DNA of 64,000 nt from Adiantum capillus-veneris (taxonomy: Eukaryota > Streptophyta > Polypodiopsida > Polypodiales > Pteridaceae): assembly GCA_014529385.2 (NCBI GenBank), contig CM043969.1, positions 18,460,446 through 18,524,445 on the forward strand, read 5' to 3'. The notes under the pieces were generated by a model, which was not told the DNA's origin, did no database searches, and was given only the letters and a program-made list of their open reading frames with translations. The position numbers and the translations under genes were made by a program. Each line of letters opens with the position of its first letter. Within the stretch, counting starts at the first letter, position 1. Of the stretch, positions 48,441 through 59,179 are shown in pieces.

Positions 48441-49651
48441 GGGTATGTCAAATGCTTTGTGCCTAGGCCAGTCAAAGTGGCGGAACTGAAGCCAAGGTTG
48501 ACGCAAAGGGAAGTCCCGGTGCAAGAGGAATCGAGGATTCTATGGTTGCAAACAGATGGAGTAGTTTCTATGTCAAATATGCCAATCAAGGAATCTCCAA
48601 TTGTTGTAGAGGAAGTGCAAAGGGTTCTATATCGGGCAAAATATGCACATGAAAACTCGGGTATGGTCAAGCAAGCTCCATTGGTGTGTGCTAGGGATCA
48701 AAGAGTGCGGTTTGTAGATGAAGTCAAAGCGATAAGGTAGAGGAGATCCTCGATATTAAGATGGAAAGAGAGGTGGAAACAGATGATAGTAGTTCTATGG
48801 ATGTTGATACAACATGGAAAACCACTTTATCCTACTCAAAGTAGGAGGACATTGATCTTCTACATGTAAGTAGAGATATGAAAGCTGTATTGGGTGAGCA
48901 GGAGAAAGTGCCAACCGATGTGCTTGAGGAAGTCCAAGTGGATGAATCCAAGCCTACAGAAGTAGACATGTAGGTCAAGATGTTATGTGGTGCCATGCTG
49001 ATGACTATGTTTGTGAAAGTTGCAGTGGAATGTGCTACAATGGTGCAACGAGTACGGAGTTTTGCCATGAAAGAGAAAGCAAACTTTGCTAGAGAAGGAG
49101 ACCGGGACAGTGCAATAGAGGATGATTCTCTACCTTCTTTGGTCGAGGATGAAGTGGAAGAGCAGGCAAATGGAGTTGACAAGGTTGAGGTGCTGGTGGA
49201 TCTTGAAGGGCATGTTGATGATGAAGGGCTTGATGATGCTGGCATTGAGTTTAAAGAGGAGGAGAAGGAAAGTATGGAGCCAATAGTGGAAACAAGGCAG
49301 CAGGCGTGCTCCATGGTAGATACGAGTGATTACTAGGTTGTATTCAAGCTTTCAAAAGAGGTACATGATTCCTGGTTGAAAAGTATGCTCGTAAGTGCAG
49401 CAGTACAGTATGTTATCCACCAGATATGGGGTTCCCTTGAGAGGAGCTCTACTTTATATGGTTGGGAGGAAGGGTCATACGTATTTGTTGGATCAGATGA
49501 TGTGCTTGTAAATCCAAGTATGTTGAGAAGGCAGGCTGATGTTCAAAGAGGTGCAAAGATACTATGGGCATATTGTGTGCATGGATGGCTACGTGCTTGG
49601 GTAAAGCACTATTGGAGGTTGATACAAATGGATGGAAGGGAGCAAAGCTAG
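48441..49651 (+). pseudogene. Unrecognised acidic ORF downstream of the gag-like frame
   Basis: After a frameshift at about 48440 the text continues YVKCFVPRPVKVAELKPRL to 48740. It shifts once more and runs to 49651 with stops at about 48841, 48972 and 49335. The middle is strongly acidic (VEDEVEEQ, EFKEEEKES). The end is Trp-rich (ILWAYCVHGWLRAWVKHYWR). No polymerase, envelope or host family is recognised. It occupies the place of pol in this element. Confidence 0.45.
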
Positions 49652-50102
49652 TTGTTTGATCCAAAAGGACAGATGATGTAGGGGGTGGGGCAACCCCTCG
49701 AGGGGTGCACCTCTTTGACATGTAAGTTACCACGTGAGTTCAAATGAATGGGTTTTTAATTGCCAAAATTCTAAAATTTTAATAGGATTATATTAACAAA
49801 AGGGATTTTTTAATTGATTTTAGAGAAAACCTCGTAAGTTTTTGAAGAAAAAGGGACCATTTTGTTACCTTAAGCATGTAAGTAAAGGGATTCTTTTAAT
49901 ACCCTTTGGACGCATGTTATATGAATAGTTTTCTAAAGGTGCACCCCTCAAGGGCAACCCACTTGAGATTTGGCAGTAGGAGCGGAATAAGACTATATAT
50001 ATAAGATTTTGGGTTTGCTCATGGTGTTTGCTAGTTTTTGTAGTTTTTAGGTGAATAAAGCAATTTTGTTGTTGAACATGAATGTTCAAGGGAGGTTGGG
50101 CG
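49652..50102. other. Non-coding junction with purine-rich tract and GTGCACC inverted words
   Basis: GTAGGGGGTGGGGC (about 49678) is a polypurine-tract candidate. GCAACCCCTCGAGGGGTGCA lies beside it, and related text (GGTGCACCCCTCAAGGGCAA) recurs at about 49938. GAATAAAG near 50052 could be a poly-A signal. Confidence 0.35.
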
Positions 50103-51662
50103 ATGATGGTGCAACCAAAGTATGTCAACCATAGCAGTGGGTACAAGCAATGGTATGTATGCTGACAGGTGCATGGCAAAGTGTTAAAGCAGGTATGGAA
50201 GGCCTTGGCAAGCAGATGGTAGCTGAGATGTATGCTTTATGTGGTTTTTAGACCAAAAGGTCTCCAAAATGTACCAATTTGGATGGTAGGTAAGGGTGTC
50301 TAAAGTGTTGTTTTTTGCCTTGGAATGTAGTGCTTGAAGTGGGCAACAAGCCAACCAGACGGCTCCTCAAACAGAGCTACGTTGTGCAAGATATGGTTGT
50401 TCAAAGTTGAAGTGGTTTGCACATTCTTGACAGGCAGGAAGGTGAAGATAGGTGGTCAAAGTTGTAAGTGAATGCATGGGCCTGAAGTGCTCATCTTGTG
50501 GAGCATGTCGGTCTTTTGGATCGACAATCGAAATTTGAAGTTTCACCAGGGACCGTTTTTGAGCCCGTTTGGTCGCCTCGATCGGTGTGTCATCTGAGGT
50601 TTTTGGAGCCTTGCCAAGGTTTGTATGCAAAGTATGTGGTATATGAAGGCCATAGGATTTGACTCCACGTCAAACAGAGTCCGGATCGGCAAGGTACAAG
50701 CAATTGAAGTTGACAGTGGTTACCAATCAAGGGCGCCATATGAACTTTTTCAATCTTGATCGCCTCGTTTGACGAGCCTGACGAGATCAAAACAGGGTGG
50801 TGCTTGCACAGACCAAAGTGGAGGACCCGGTCTATACATGGGATTTTACGGCTTGGCCATTGGCTTATTGAGCAAAGAATGGCAGGGAACTGAAGCAAGG
50901 GGAAGAAAAAAAAAACTGGATGACTCTTTTGGGAAATTTTTGGTGGTTTTGGGGAGCCCTTGAGGGCCAGTGCATCATGTGGCGCCGGAGATAACACACA
51001 TGGGGTTTTTGGGCTGAATAGCACAGGGTATATAGTGGAACATTAAGGCCATTGGGTGTATCAACGGAGCATGAGGAGCTCCATGCGTGGTGAGCTATGG
51101 TAGATTGTGCAGGGTGCTTCCTGTGGTGGTGCGCAGGATGCAATAGAAGATGGTTTTGGGCGCTGCGCTGCGGTGGTGTTGTGTGGACGCCATCGGCGGT
51201 TGATTTAGATAGTGATGACATGGTACCTTTTAGGTGGCCATTCCTGCGCCAAATCTTGTTGAAGGGAACCTTGGGAGCACCAACGGCACTGTCGGGGCTC
51301 CAAGTAAGAGGTGGTACATACGGTTACTTGGAGGGCAAGGCTTGCTGAGATTAGCAAGTGCCGCTTCACACACAAGGCAAAGTTAAAAAGAGCTTGCAAA
51401 ATAGCGGCTCGTAGCGAATAGAGGGGCCCTTTTTTTGCCATGGAAAATCAATGATTTAGATTCCTATTTTGTGCTTGCCAACGGTATGCTGGCAGAGTAG
51501 ATTGTAGCTGGTTTTCTTGGTGTTTGTAGATGGTGTTTTCGGTCATAATTCGAGCAAACCATAGCCAAATATTGTGTCATTTTTCCCCCTTTCCCCACTT
51601 CTTGTCTTTGCTCGCTCCATGTGTTTGGTGTCGATTTTGTGAGCGTGTGCGTCCCCCAGACC
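50103..51662 (+). repeat. Long direct repeat, copy 2 (left of the PLE insertion)
   Basis: Counterpart of 45728-47510 with the middle inverted. It ends at the (GT)n tract (51663) and its natural continuation is found 11.5 kb away at 63229. Confidence 0.7.
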
Positions 51663-51684
51663 GTGTGTGTGTGTGTGTGTGTGT
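51663..51684. repeat. (GT)n at the left edge of the inserted block
   Basis: Eleven GT units, then TAGCAG: the first base pairs of the inserted block. Confidence 0.9.
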
Positions 51685-53547
51685 AGCAGTTCTAAATCTA
51701 TATATATACGCAAACGAACACTAACTGTTCACAGACCAACAATTCTAGAATAATACAATGGATTTGTACAATAATTTATTTGCAGTTGAAAATAAATTTT
51801 GTACAAGGTAATGAAGATAACAGAATATAGCTCTGGAAACCGCAAACCCAAAGTCTGGGAAATTTTGCTTCAAGTTTAAGAGATCTTCCATATGTTAAGA
51901 ACAGAATGCTTTAATCAAGGAAGGTAGTCCTCACCTGCACCCATAGCCACAAGAAACAATTCGTTAGCACGTGACTGTACGCAGCTGATGCTGGGCATCC
52001 CAGTTGTTATCCATGTCACCATAAAAAAAACATAGTTCTTAACTTGTATTTTGTTCTTTTAGATAAAAAGTTTCTTGGCTTTCTGCCAATCTGATAAGGA
52101 AAGAGATAAACTCCAAAAGAGCAGCTATATATTTGGTTTATTTCTTGATTATATTGTTGTTTTTTTTAAAAAAAATTTACCAATCCTAAGATTTTAGGAG
52201 TATTTTAGGGAGATTATCAAAACTAAAGAGAACTTCTTTCCTAAAGAGATTGGAGAGTATTTCACTCTATAGAGTTATGCACAAGTAATCTCGAGCCACA
52301 TCTAAGTTTATTAAGGACCACCACTTCCTTGTATATATATATATATATAAATAAAAAAAAATTATTCTATTTTAAGAACCAATTTATAACCAAGCTGAGA
52401 TATCCCCAAAAAAAAACTTAAGTTTTTACCAATTTACAAACCAGAGATACCTCCTTTTTTTAAAGATATATTCACTTCCTTTATCAAGAAATAACCATGT
52501 TATTATGTCATGTCCAACGTACTGCTGCCCCAAGCCAGCTATACACTGTCCAAGAACTGTTACCTTACCTAGAGTACTACAACTCATTTGTATTATAACT
52601 TACCAAGGTAGCTGAACCATCCAGCTCACTGTTTTGAGTTATTTTTAAGTTTATTTTTCTATGAAATTCCGGCTTTTATTCAGAGCCCTGAAGTATCCAA
52701 TTCATAAGTGCTTACCTTCTATTGAGAAGTAAAAAAACAGCATCATAGAAATATCAATTTCCATTTAGACACCATGCCATCCAATAATCAGTACAGTCAT
52801 TCATTAAATTACACTCGAAACCTGGCAGTTTTTTCCAATAGGGACAGATATAATCTCAACAAAAAAAACCGTTTACAGAACCCGGACTTTATTCGCCACA
52901 TCGCATATTTCACGGGAAACAAGCATCATTAGATACTTCCCATCTGTCATAAAGTAAACCAATAGTAAAATTCCTAGTGATTTTTAGCTATATGAGCTAC
53001 TTACCATAACTCAAAAAAGAAACTGTTTAGCTTGGTTCTTTTCTCAAAGGACAGAATGAAAAATGTTTTATTTCCAACCCTTTCATTTTACAAAGAAATA
53101 AGCTACTTTCTACAAAGCCACATATTCCGGCTCATACAATCTTTCAACAGACTCAAGAACCAAAACAAATTTTTGTTAGCCTGTAGATTAGGAGACGAAG
53201 AAGCCTCCACAATCGCCTTCTCATACTTTTTCGGCATGATGAGCTCTCAGCAGTGAATAGATAATTTACTCACAAAGTTTAGAACTCACACACACAGAGG
53301 AGATAATAGAGCACGCTGCTAAGTGAGTATGATTACTCACCTTTGTGAGTATTTTATACTTTTTGATGCCCATCTGCAAAAGACGCGACACCGAATTGGA
53401 CATGTTACCCACAATCGAGGTCGCCAGCAAGGGCATATACTCAGGGATTACCCCCAGCCAAAGATCCGGAGGTTTACAGGCATGTCACGCCACATCCGCT
53501 ACTATATTCGGTTGCAGACCCACACCCCAGTACACAGGTGGTAGCGT

Positions 53548-53861
53548 GCAGCAGAGGCACGAAAACTTAATGCAGAGACTACTAACCGTGCTACAGAGCA
53601 TTATTTGTACAATGAAAAGAAAGTATTAAGTTAAATGCAAGGACAGGTCATACTGTCCACCACATCACCAAGGCAATAGATAACAATCTATTCCCATAGT
53701 CGACAGCAGAGGCACCAAACTTAATGCCAGAGACACTAACCGTGCTACAGAGCATTTATTTGTACAATGAAAAGAAAGTATTAAGTTAAATGCAAGGACA
53801 GGTCATACTGTCCACCACATCACCAAGGCAATAGATAACAATCTATTCCCATAGTCGATAC
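53548..53861. repeat. 155-bp tandem duplication
   Basis: Copies begin at about 53548 and 53703 (AGCAGAGGCACSAAA..) and end CCCATAGTCGA. They are nearly identical. Confidence 0.9.
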
Positions 53862-54172
53862 CCGGTCCGCAAATTTGTTACAAGTTAATGTATCAAGCCT
53901 TGGATGATCATACACAGCAGGTTTAGACCTACTTCCCCAACCCTACAGTAAGCTTATGTCCTTCAGCTATCCACTAGGATAAAATATGCGCCAATTTTAA
54001 AGGTGAGAGTTTAATCAATCTTGGGTAATCTTTTCTATTTCCAATTTGGTCTAGGAGTCATAAAGTGGGTCTATAAAAGATGGGTGATATTTTTACAAAA
54101 ACCTAGTCCAGAGCAACTTTTCCGGAGTTAGCATCTTCAACTAATTTGCTTACCCGGGGTATCTAACAAATT

Positions 54173-54610
54173 ATGGCATACAGTCAAGAACAGGTTTTGT
54201 CCATAGCAACTCCACATCTTTATCTGTCAAGTGAATCTACTCGGAGAGCAACGTTACTCCGTTATGAACTTCATCTATTTCCGCATTTAGGAACCTCTAT
54301 TTCCCAAACTAAGTGGTGGAAATATCAGGACCGAGTGACACGTGTGACCCTTTGCGGTCGTGAGCATTTCAAAAACAATATCCGATTGGCGATGGTTATT
54401 GAGGCTCTAAGCCTAGGGCCACAGTATTATTACATAGAACATTCAATAAAGCAAGGTTTTTTAGATCGGCTATACCTGCTAGCTCAGTTACTACCTCCTC
54501 ATAAGATTTTCTTGTACCGTAGTTATGGCCATCCACTAAGAGGATATTTTAACAGTACTGCCCGCACTCGGGAGTATGGGGTAGCCTTGGCGACTCGTAT
54601 CGTACCTTAA
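54173..54610 (+). CDS. 145-codon ORF of unknown function
   Basis: An uninterrupted frame from ATG 54173 to TAA. The composition is protein-like (TKWWKYQDRVTRVTLCGREH, NNIRLAMVIEALSLGPQYYY, RTREYGVALATRIVP), basic, without a signal peptide or obvious membrane segment. I recognise no family. It lies 170 bp outside the left pseudo-LTR on the opposite strand to the RT, so it may belong to the neighbouring diverged element. It could also be fortuitous. Confidence 0.35.
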   Translation: MAYSQEQVLSIATPHLYLSSESTRRATLLRYELHLFPHLGTSISQTKWWKYQDRVTRVTLCGREHFKNNIRLAMVIEALSLGPQYYYIEHSIKQGFLDRLYLLAQLLPPHKIFLYRSYGHPLRGYFNSTARTREYGVALATRIVP

Positions 54611-54751
54611 TTGAGCGTCCACACACCTACTTTTACTGTGACAGCTGTTTTTGTGATCATGTAATGGGCGGCGTAATAGAGATGTAGATGAAGGGCTCCT
54701 GAAATAATTATATGCAAAGCTTTTTTGTCCAGTGAAAGAACCCATGTCATT

Positions 54752-54777
54752 TGTGTGTGTGTGTGTGTGTGTGTGTG
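54752..54777. repeat. (TG)n bordering the left pseudo-LTR
   Basis: About 13 TG units directly abut the pseudo-LTR start (CTGTTTAAAT at 54779). Confidence 0.93.
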
Positions 54778-54778
54778 G

Positions 54779-57014
54779 CTGTTTAAATCTTAACTAATAA
54801 GACATAATTGAATTTTTACATTCAAAAGACAGCTGGCCAAGGAACAATGAACAGATAAGTATAAAAATAACTTAGTATCAGAATTATTTAGGTACAATGA
54901 TTGTACTAAAGAGATCCTCTTTCAGTTAGACTAGTAGTAAAAGAACTTCCCCGTTCTTTAGTGAGTGCTTCATTTAAGTAAGGTTTCTTGCCAAAGAAAA
55001 GAAAACCCTCCAAGATAGGATAGAGTCCTTACCTGCATCCATCCAAACAAGACAACAATTCAGTTAGCCTTGGATGTGTTTTACAGGTATCAATGGACCC
55101 TATCAGTTCTTATCCATGTCCATCTTACAGATTTTATTTACTTTAGACAAGCTATGTTATTTATTAGAACTTGTATGATAGTAGTCTTTGCTTTTTTACA
55201 TCAAGAAATGAGTGTTACCTTTTTACCTTTTGTACTGAGCTATGAAGCCCATCAAGAGTCCATATCTCAATTTAACCATCGTGAGATCTATTTTTTAAAC
55301 CATAGCTTGGTAACTATGCTTTGCAGTAGTAACCTTATACTTACCTTCTGGAGTAACAATCTCAAGGTGTCATTGGTATTCCTCAAAACGAGAGGTCAAG
55401 AACGACTTAAACTATGTAAGATGCCCAATGGTATCAGAAGACGTTAATGAAAAAACTCCCTTTTTACAACAATTAAAATGATAGTATGACCAATCAACAG
55501 AGTATCAAAAATTCCATCAATGCTAAGTGGACTCATAGATTACCAACCATAGCTTTTTTTTCCAAGCCGAAAGTAACGGCTATATACTTACCTTCAGAAT
55601 GCCAAGTAATTAGTATCCCACCAAGGATGGTAGTATCCATCCTTGCTTGAGTATGATGCTTTAACGTTTGAAGAGTCATAGGTATTTCAAAAAAACCTCA
55701 TCCCCTTATCTGATGTGAATTCCCAGTGGTGATATTGTACATAACCCCAAGTGTGGCAACATTTTATCAAAGAGAAAGACCAACAGTTTCCACACTTTCC
55801 AGCCAGGCTCCCCCCTTTTATTTATTAGAGAACATTGAATGTCCAAGAGATTTCTGCAGTGGTTACTACTAAAGCAACTCACACCTGTATCGGCAATTTA
55901 TTAGGTAGATATGATAACCAGTAAGTGAAAATAACAACCTTTGGCTGCTAGCACATAGCCTATTTTCTCCTACCAGAAACGCACAGTCCTAGCCAGTGTT
56001 TCGACAGACGCTATCACCAAATAAAAAACAAAGTCCAAGACTTAATCCAGCTATGCGATGGCTCAACAAAGATTTTTTACAGTGTGAAACGCAACCTTTA
56101 TCGGCTAGTTCAGAGCAAACCATTACCTGACACACCTGTATCAGCAATATGCCAGGTAGATATAATCACCATTAGTGAAAACCACACCCTCAACTGCTCG
56201 TACAGAGCCTATCATTACTTGCAACCAGTAGCCCCAATATTACAACCAATATTACAAGCGCCAGTTTTACAAGTAGTAGTGCTCAACCTGACTGAAAACA
56301 GAGCCATAACAACCAGTAGCTACAAACCTGCCATGGCTTGAAATAGAGCCAGTACAACAACCAGTATTAAACCACAATCCACCCACGTTTTCTTCAGCAA
56401 CTCAGCCCCCCTTTTCTTCTTATGCATAAGAGGTCTCAAGGTACAAGCTGAACATGCCCCGGCATAGTATTTTAACTTCAAGACCAATTAACAGTATTTA
56501 CACCAACCAACTCTCACTCGGAGCCAACCATGCATAGTACCATAACTGAAAAAGCTAAAGCAGGTAAAACAAGGCACCTGAGATGTTTGAGCAGCAAGCT
56601 CCATCGCTCAACAAGTTCAGACAGTAGCGATACAAAGCAGAGAGAAAAAAACCTAATCCAAGGCTAAGTGAGGGCCAAGGTGTGCCCTCACCTTTGTTTA
56701 AATATGTAGGTGTGCACGTTTCCAGAGAGGTGGGGATGAATGCGCCTGGCCGCCCCTTACTGTGCAAATCCCACATTCGGCCCGCGATTGCCATTGCCTA
56801 GGAGGTCCATAGTCAGAGAGTAGAAGAGAGTAGACAGGGCCGCCTACCCCTTATAATGATATCAAAAATATTCACGCTTCGATTATGCAAGGGCCTAGCC
56901 CAACTATAAGGAAAGTATGGCAGAGCAAAGAAAGCTCTATAGTCCCAAATGGGGGGGGGGAGGAAAGCTGAAGTGGGGGGATAATTGAAATATAGCAAGC
57001 AAAAACCGGTACTT
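54779..57014 (-). repeat. Left pseudo-LTR of the PLE (2236 bp)
   Basis: Nearly identical, in the same orientation, to 61009-63227. Differences are scattered substitutions, a few small indels and a block of about 20 bp present only here near 56941. Both copies start CTGTTTAAATCTTAACTAAT and end CCGGTACTTT, and both are edged by GT/AC repeats. It contains internal sub-repeats. On the minus strand several AGGTAAGTAT-type words resemble 5' splice sites. Head-to-tail pseudo-LTRs are a known structural trait of PLEs. The plus-strand ORFs of 125 and 85 codons inside have no recognised family. Confidence 0.85.
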
Positions 57015-57029
57015 TGTGTGTGGTGTTGT

Positions 57030-57107
<78 letters not shown>
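57014..57107. repeat. Interrupted (GT)n between pseudo-LTR and PLE body
   Basis: About 90 bp of GT with GGTGTTGTGG and GTGGTG interruptions. Read on the element's strand it is an (AC)n tract just past the 3' stem-loop. Confidence 0.95.
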
Positions 57108-57142
57108 TCCGCCCTAAACCAGGCACCGCACACAATGAGTCA

Positions 57143-57173
57143 GTAGTAGGCCCATTGTGTATGGGCCTACTAC
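57143..57173 (-). promoter_or_regulatory. Perfect 13-bp stem-loop at the 3' end of the PLE body
   Basis: GTAGTAGGCCCAT (57143-57155), loop TGTGT, then the exact complement ATGGGCCTACTAC (57161-57173). On the coding strand it follows the RT stop codon within a few bases and precedes the (AC)n tract. It is well placed to be an RT template-recognition or 3'-end-forming structure. Function is inferred. Confidence 0.75.
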
Positions 57174-57174
57174 C

Positions 57175-58972
57175 TTATAAGAGAGATGAGATTCTCTTTC
57201 TGAAACAATAGTTCAGGCCAGTTATGCCTAATGAGAGATTGTACGATAGTGTTTCGGATCTGATTCTGATTAACTGATTCTGATTAAATCCATTATAGCG
57301 GTATTTTTTAATTAGTACAGATATCTCTTCCCAAGCCAAGGAAGGGGTAGATGAAGAGTAGCAGATTAAGTAAAGAAGACCAATACAGGAGCAAATAGAA
57401 GCTTTGTATGGCCTATTGCTATTTCTTTTAATAAAATCCATGTGGGGTAGCTTAAGAAGATCCTTTCTCCATATAAACCTAAGGTCATATCCACTTGTAG
57501 ATGGGGAGTGAAGGGATATTGAAAGATTAAGGAATTGGACAGATTAGCAAAAAACCCCAAACAATGACGAGTTATCTGGGAGTGAAGTGGGCTCAATTTT
57601 CAGGTAGTGGGAATAAATTAGACTAATCTCATTAGAGAACTCCCGGTTGTTAATACTAAGCAAGTCATCCATGTATCTAAAACTATGATTAAATAGTGGA
57701 AGCTTTTTGTGGTCAATTTTCATGTTTTTAAGACACCATCTATATTCAAAGAAAGCAAGGTAAATATTGCACATAATTGGTACGCAAGAGAAGCCCATAG
57801 GGATACCAAGGCATTGGTTAAAGCAGCAGCACAGCCGCCTGAAATAATAGTACAGTTATTCAACAGCCAAAAATTATAGGAGCAAAGTTTAGATTTATTG
57901 AAGTGTAGAGGGTGCACGGAGCGAGATGCTTGAATCCATCTGGGCTTTTTGGATAGGGAAATGAAATGATATTTTCTCTTTTTAGCATTGGTAAAGGCTA
58001 AATTAATAACCTTGGCTAAAACAGTCTTAAGGCCGAGATCCCCATCAAGTGGAATGTTTTCATAGCATTGTGTAATATCAACGGGGTAAAGATGTGGAAG
58101 ATATGTTGAGGAAGGTTAAGTGTGACTTCTGTAGCGTTTTTAGTTAACCAGAAGGGATTATATTGGATATTTAGGAAATCCTGGCAGATTCTCTGTCTAT
58201 CTGCACAAATGAGCTCAAATTCTGTGAGGATAAGGTCAAGGCAAAAAGTAATATCTTTGGTGATATCAGAGAAGATACAGTTGGAGGCATCAGATATCCA
58301 TCTGAACTTATGCTTATGGAATTTGTATGTAGGAAATAGTACTGGTAACTTAGTGTTACTTACCGAGTACCCAAATTGTCCTAAATGTTTAGAAATCTTG
58401 TTAGAGATGTTTTGAGGTGTATTGTCAGTCTGACAGAATTCTTTACCCGATACATGATCCCGAGCGGCTTTCCAGGCCAGGTATTTGCACATAACAGTGG
58501 GATAGTTGGAGCTTTTGTCAAGCCCGACCACAAACCATTTATCTGAGATTAGTTGAAAATCAAGAGCTAGTTGAGATGTAAGCCAAGAGCTATCAGAAGA
58601 GAGGCACTTCCTAGGAAGTTGAAAAATTTTATGAAGGAAGCATTCCTTCACTGATTCCTTTAATTCCGGTAGGACTATCATCTCCAGTCGGAGAGCACTG
58701 ACAAGGTCAGTGAGACAGCTAAGTAAAGCTGATAGGGCAAGGTAGGGGTTTTTTGGAAATTTAGGTATATGATTGAGGCCTTTAGCCAATAGCTTGCGAA
58801 TTGTGGCATTATCGATAATGATGAGATCCTGTGTGCAGACATGGTTACCAATTCCTTCAAAATTCCTGCAGAATGTGGCAAACTGTATGCATGTACAATA
58901 AGGGATTGCTTCTTGCCGAAGAAAGTCATTATTTAATATTAATCCTTTTATCGGATGATGATATTTTTGCAT
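57175..58972 (-). pseudogene. Penelope-like reverse transcriptase with CxC linker
   Basis: In minus-strand order: CTCIQFATFCRNFEG and GNHVCTQDLIIIDNATIRKL (CxC / GHVxTxDL linker), KWFVVGLDKSSNYPTVMCK, LPVLFPTYKFHKHKFRWIS (fingers), NPFWLTKNATEVTLNLPQHI, then after a frameshift VDITQCYENIPLDG (motif A, 58041-58082). After a second frameshift comes CLGIPMGFSCVPIMCNIY (motif B, about 57815), FRYMDDLLSINN with the catalytic YMDD at 57664-57675, an in-frame TAA (about 57541), VQFLNLSIS, and a thumb (KLPHMDFIKRNSNRPYKAS) to the stop at 57175. GIPMG, YxDD followed by L-x-NN, and the PKxHK-RxI block class it with Penelope-like RTs. The CxC linker is described for the N-terminal-endonuclease (Naiad/Chlamys) group. 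No GIY-YIG follows the thumb. Stops and frameshifts make it inactive. Confidence 0.82.
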
Positions 58973-59160
58973 CCTATGAGAATATTGTCAAGCAGTTTAT
59001 GATTCCCAAAAAGTAAGTCAAAGCACTCACAAAAAAGATTTTTTGGTTGAATCCAATCGAGAAGTACATTGTGAAAGAGACAGTGTATGTAGATAGCACC
59101 ACATTTCGGATCTTCTCTGCAGAAAATTCTTCTTCCACTTGGGTTTGTTGAGACCTGCAA
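58948..59160 (-). pseudogene. Linker segment between ORF1 and RT
   Basis: The frame reads VSTNPSGRRIFCREDPKCGA, then CLFHNVLLDWIQPKNLF and GNHKLLDNILIGCK, and shifts into the CxC linker frame near 58970. ATTGCAG just before VSTNP, and CAG-GTTTCC near 59204 in ORF1, could bound a 56-bp intron joining ORF1 to the RT, but a frameshift explains it equally well. A GIY-YIG nuclease would be expected hereabouts in a Naiad/Chlamys element. I cannot find the paired GIY and YIG motifs. Confidence 0.45.
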
Positions 59161-59179
59161 TATATTAATGGGTTAGATT

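Larger units (their letters stand above)
51685..54751. mobile_element. Diverged PLE-associated segment
   Basis: AT-rich DNA lying between two (GT)n tracts. A short stretch (about 51925-52012) resembles the pseudo-LTR at 54990-55130 (ACCTGCAYCCAT, CAACAATTC, TTATCCATGTC), suggesting an older, diverged relative. It also holds the 155-bp duplication and the 145-codon ORF listed separately, and a (TA)n at about 52337. Confidence 0.45.

Noticed and set aside
54779-57014. Hammerhead ribozyme in the pseudo-LTR
   Set aside because: I looked for CTGATGA plus GAAA core elements on both strands and found only CTGATGTGA. No convincing fold by eye.
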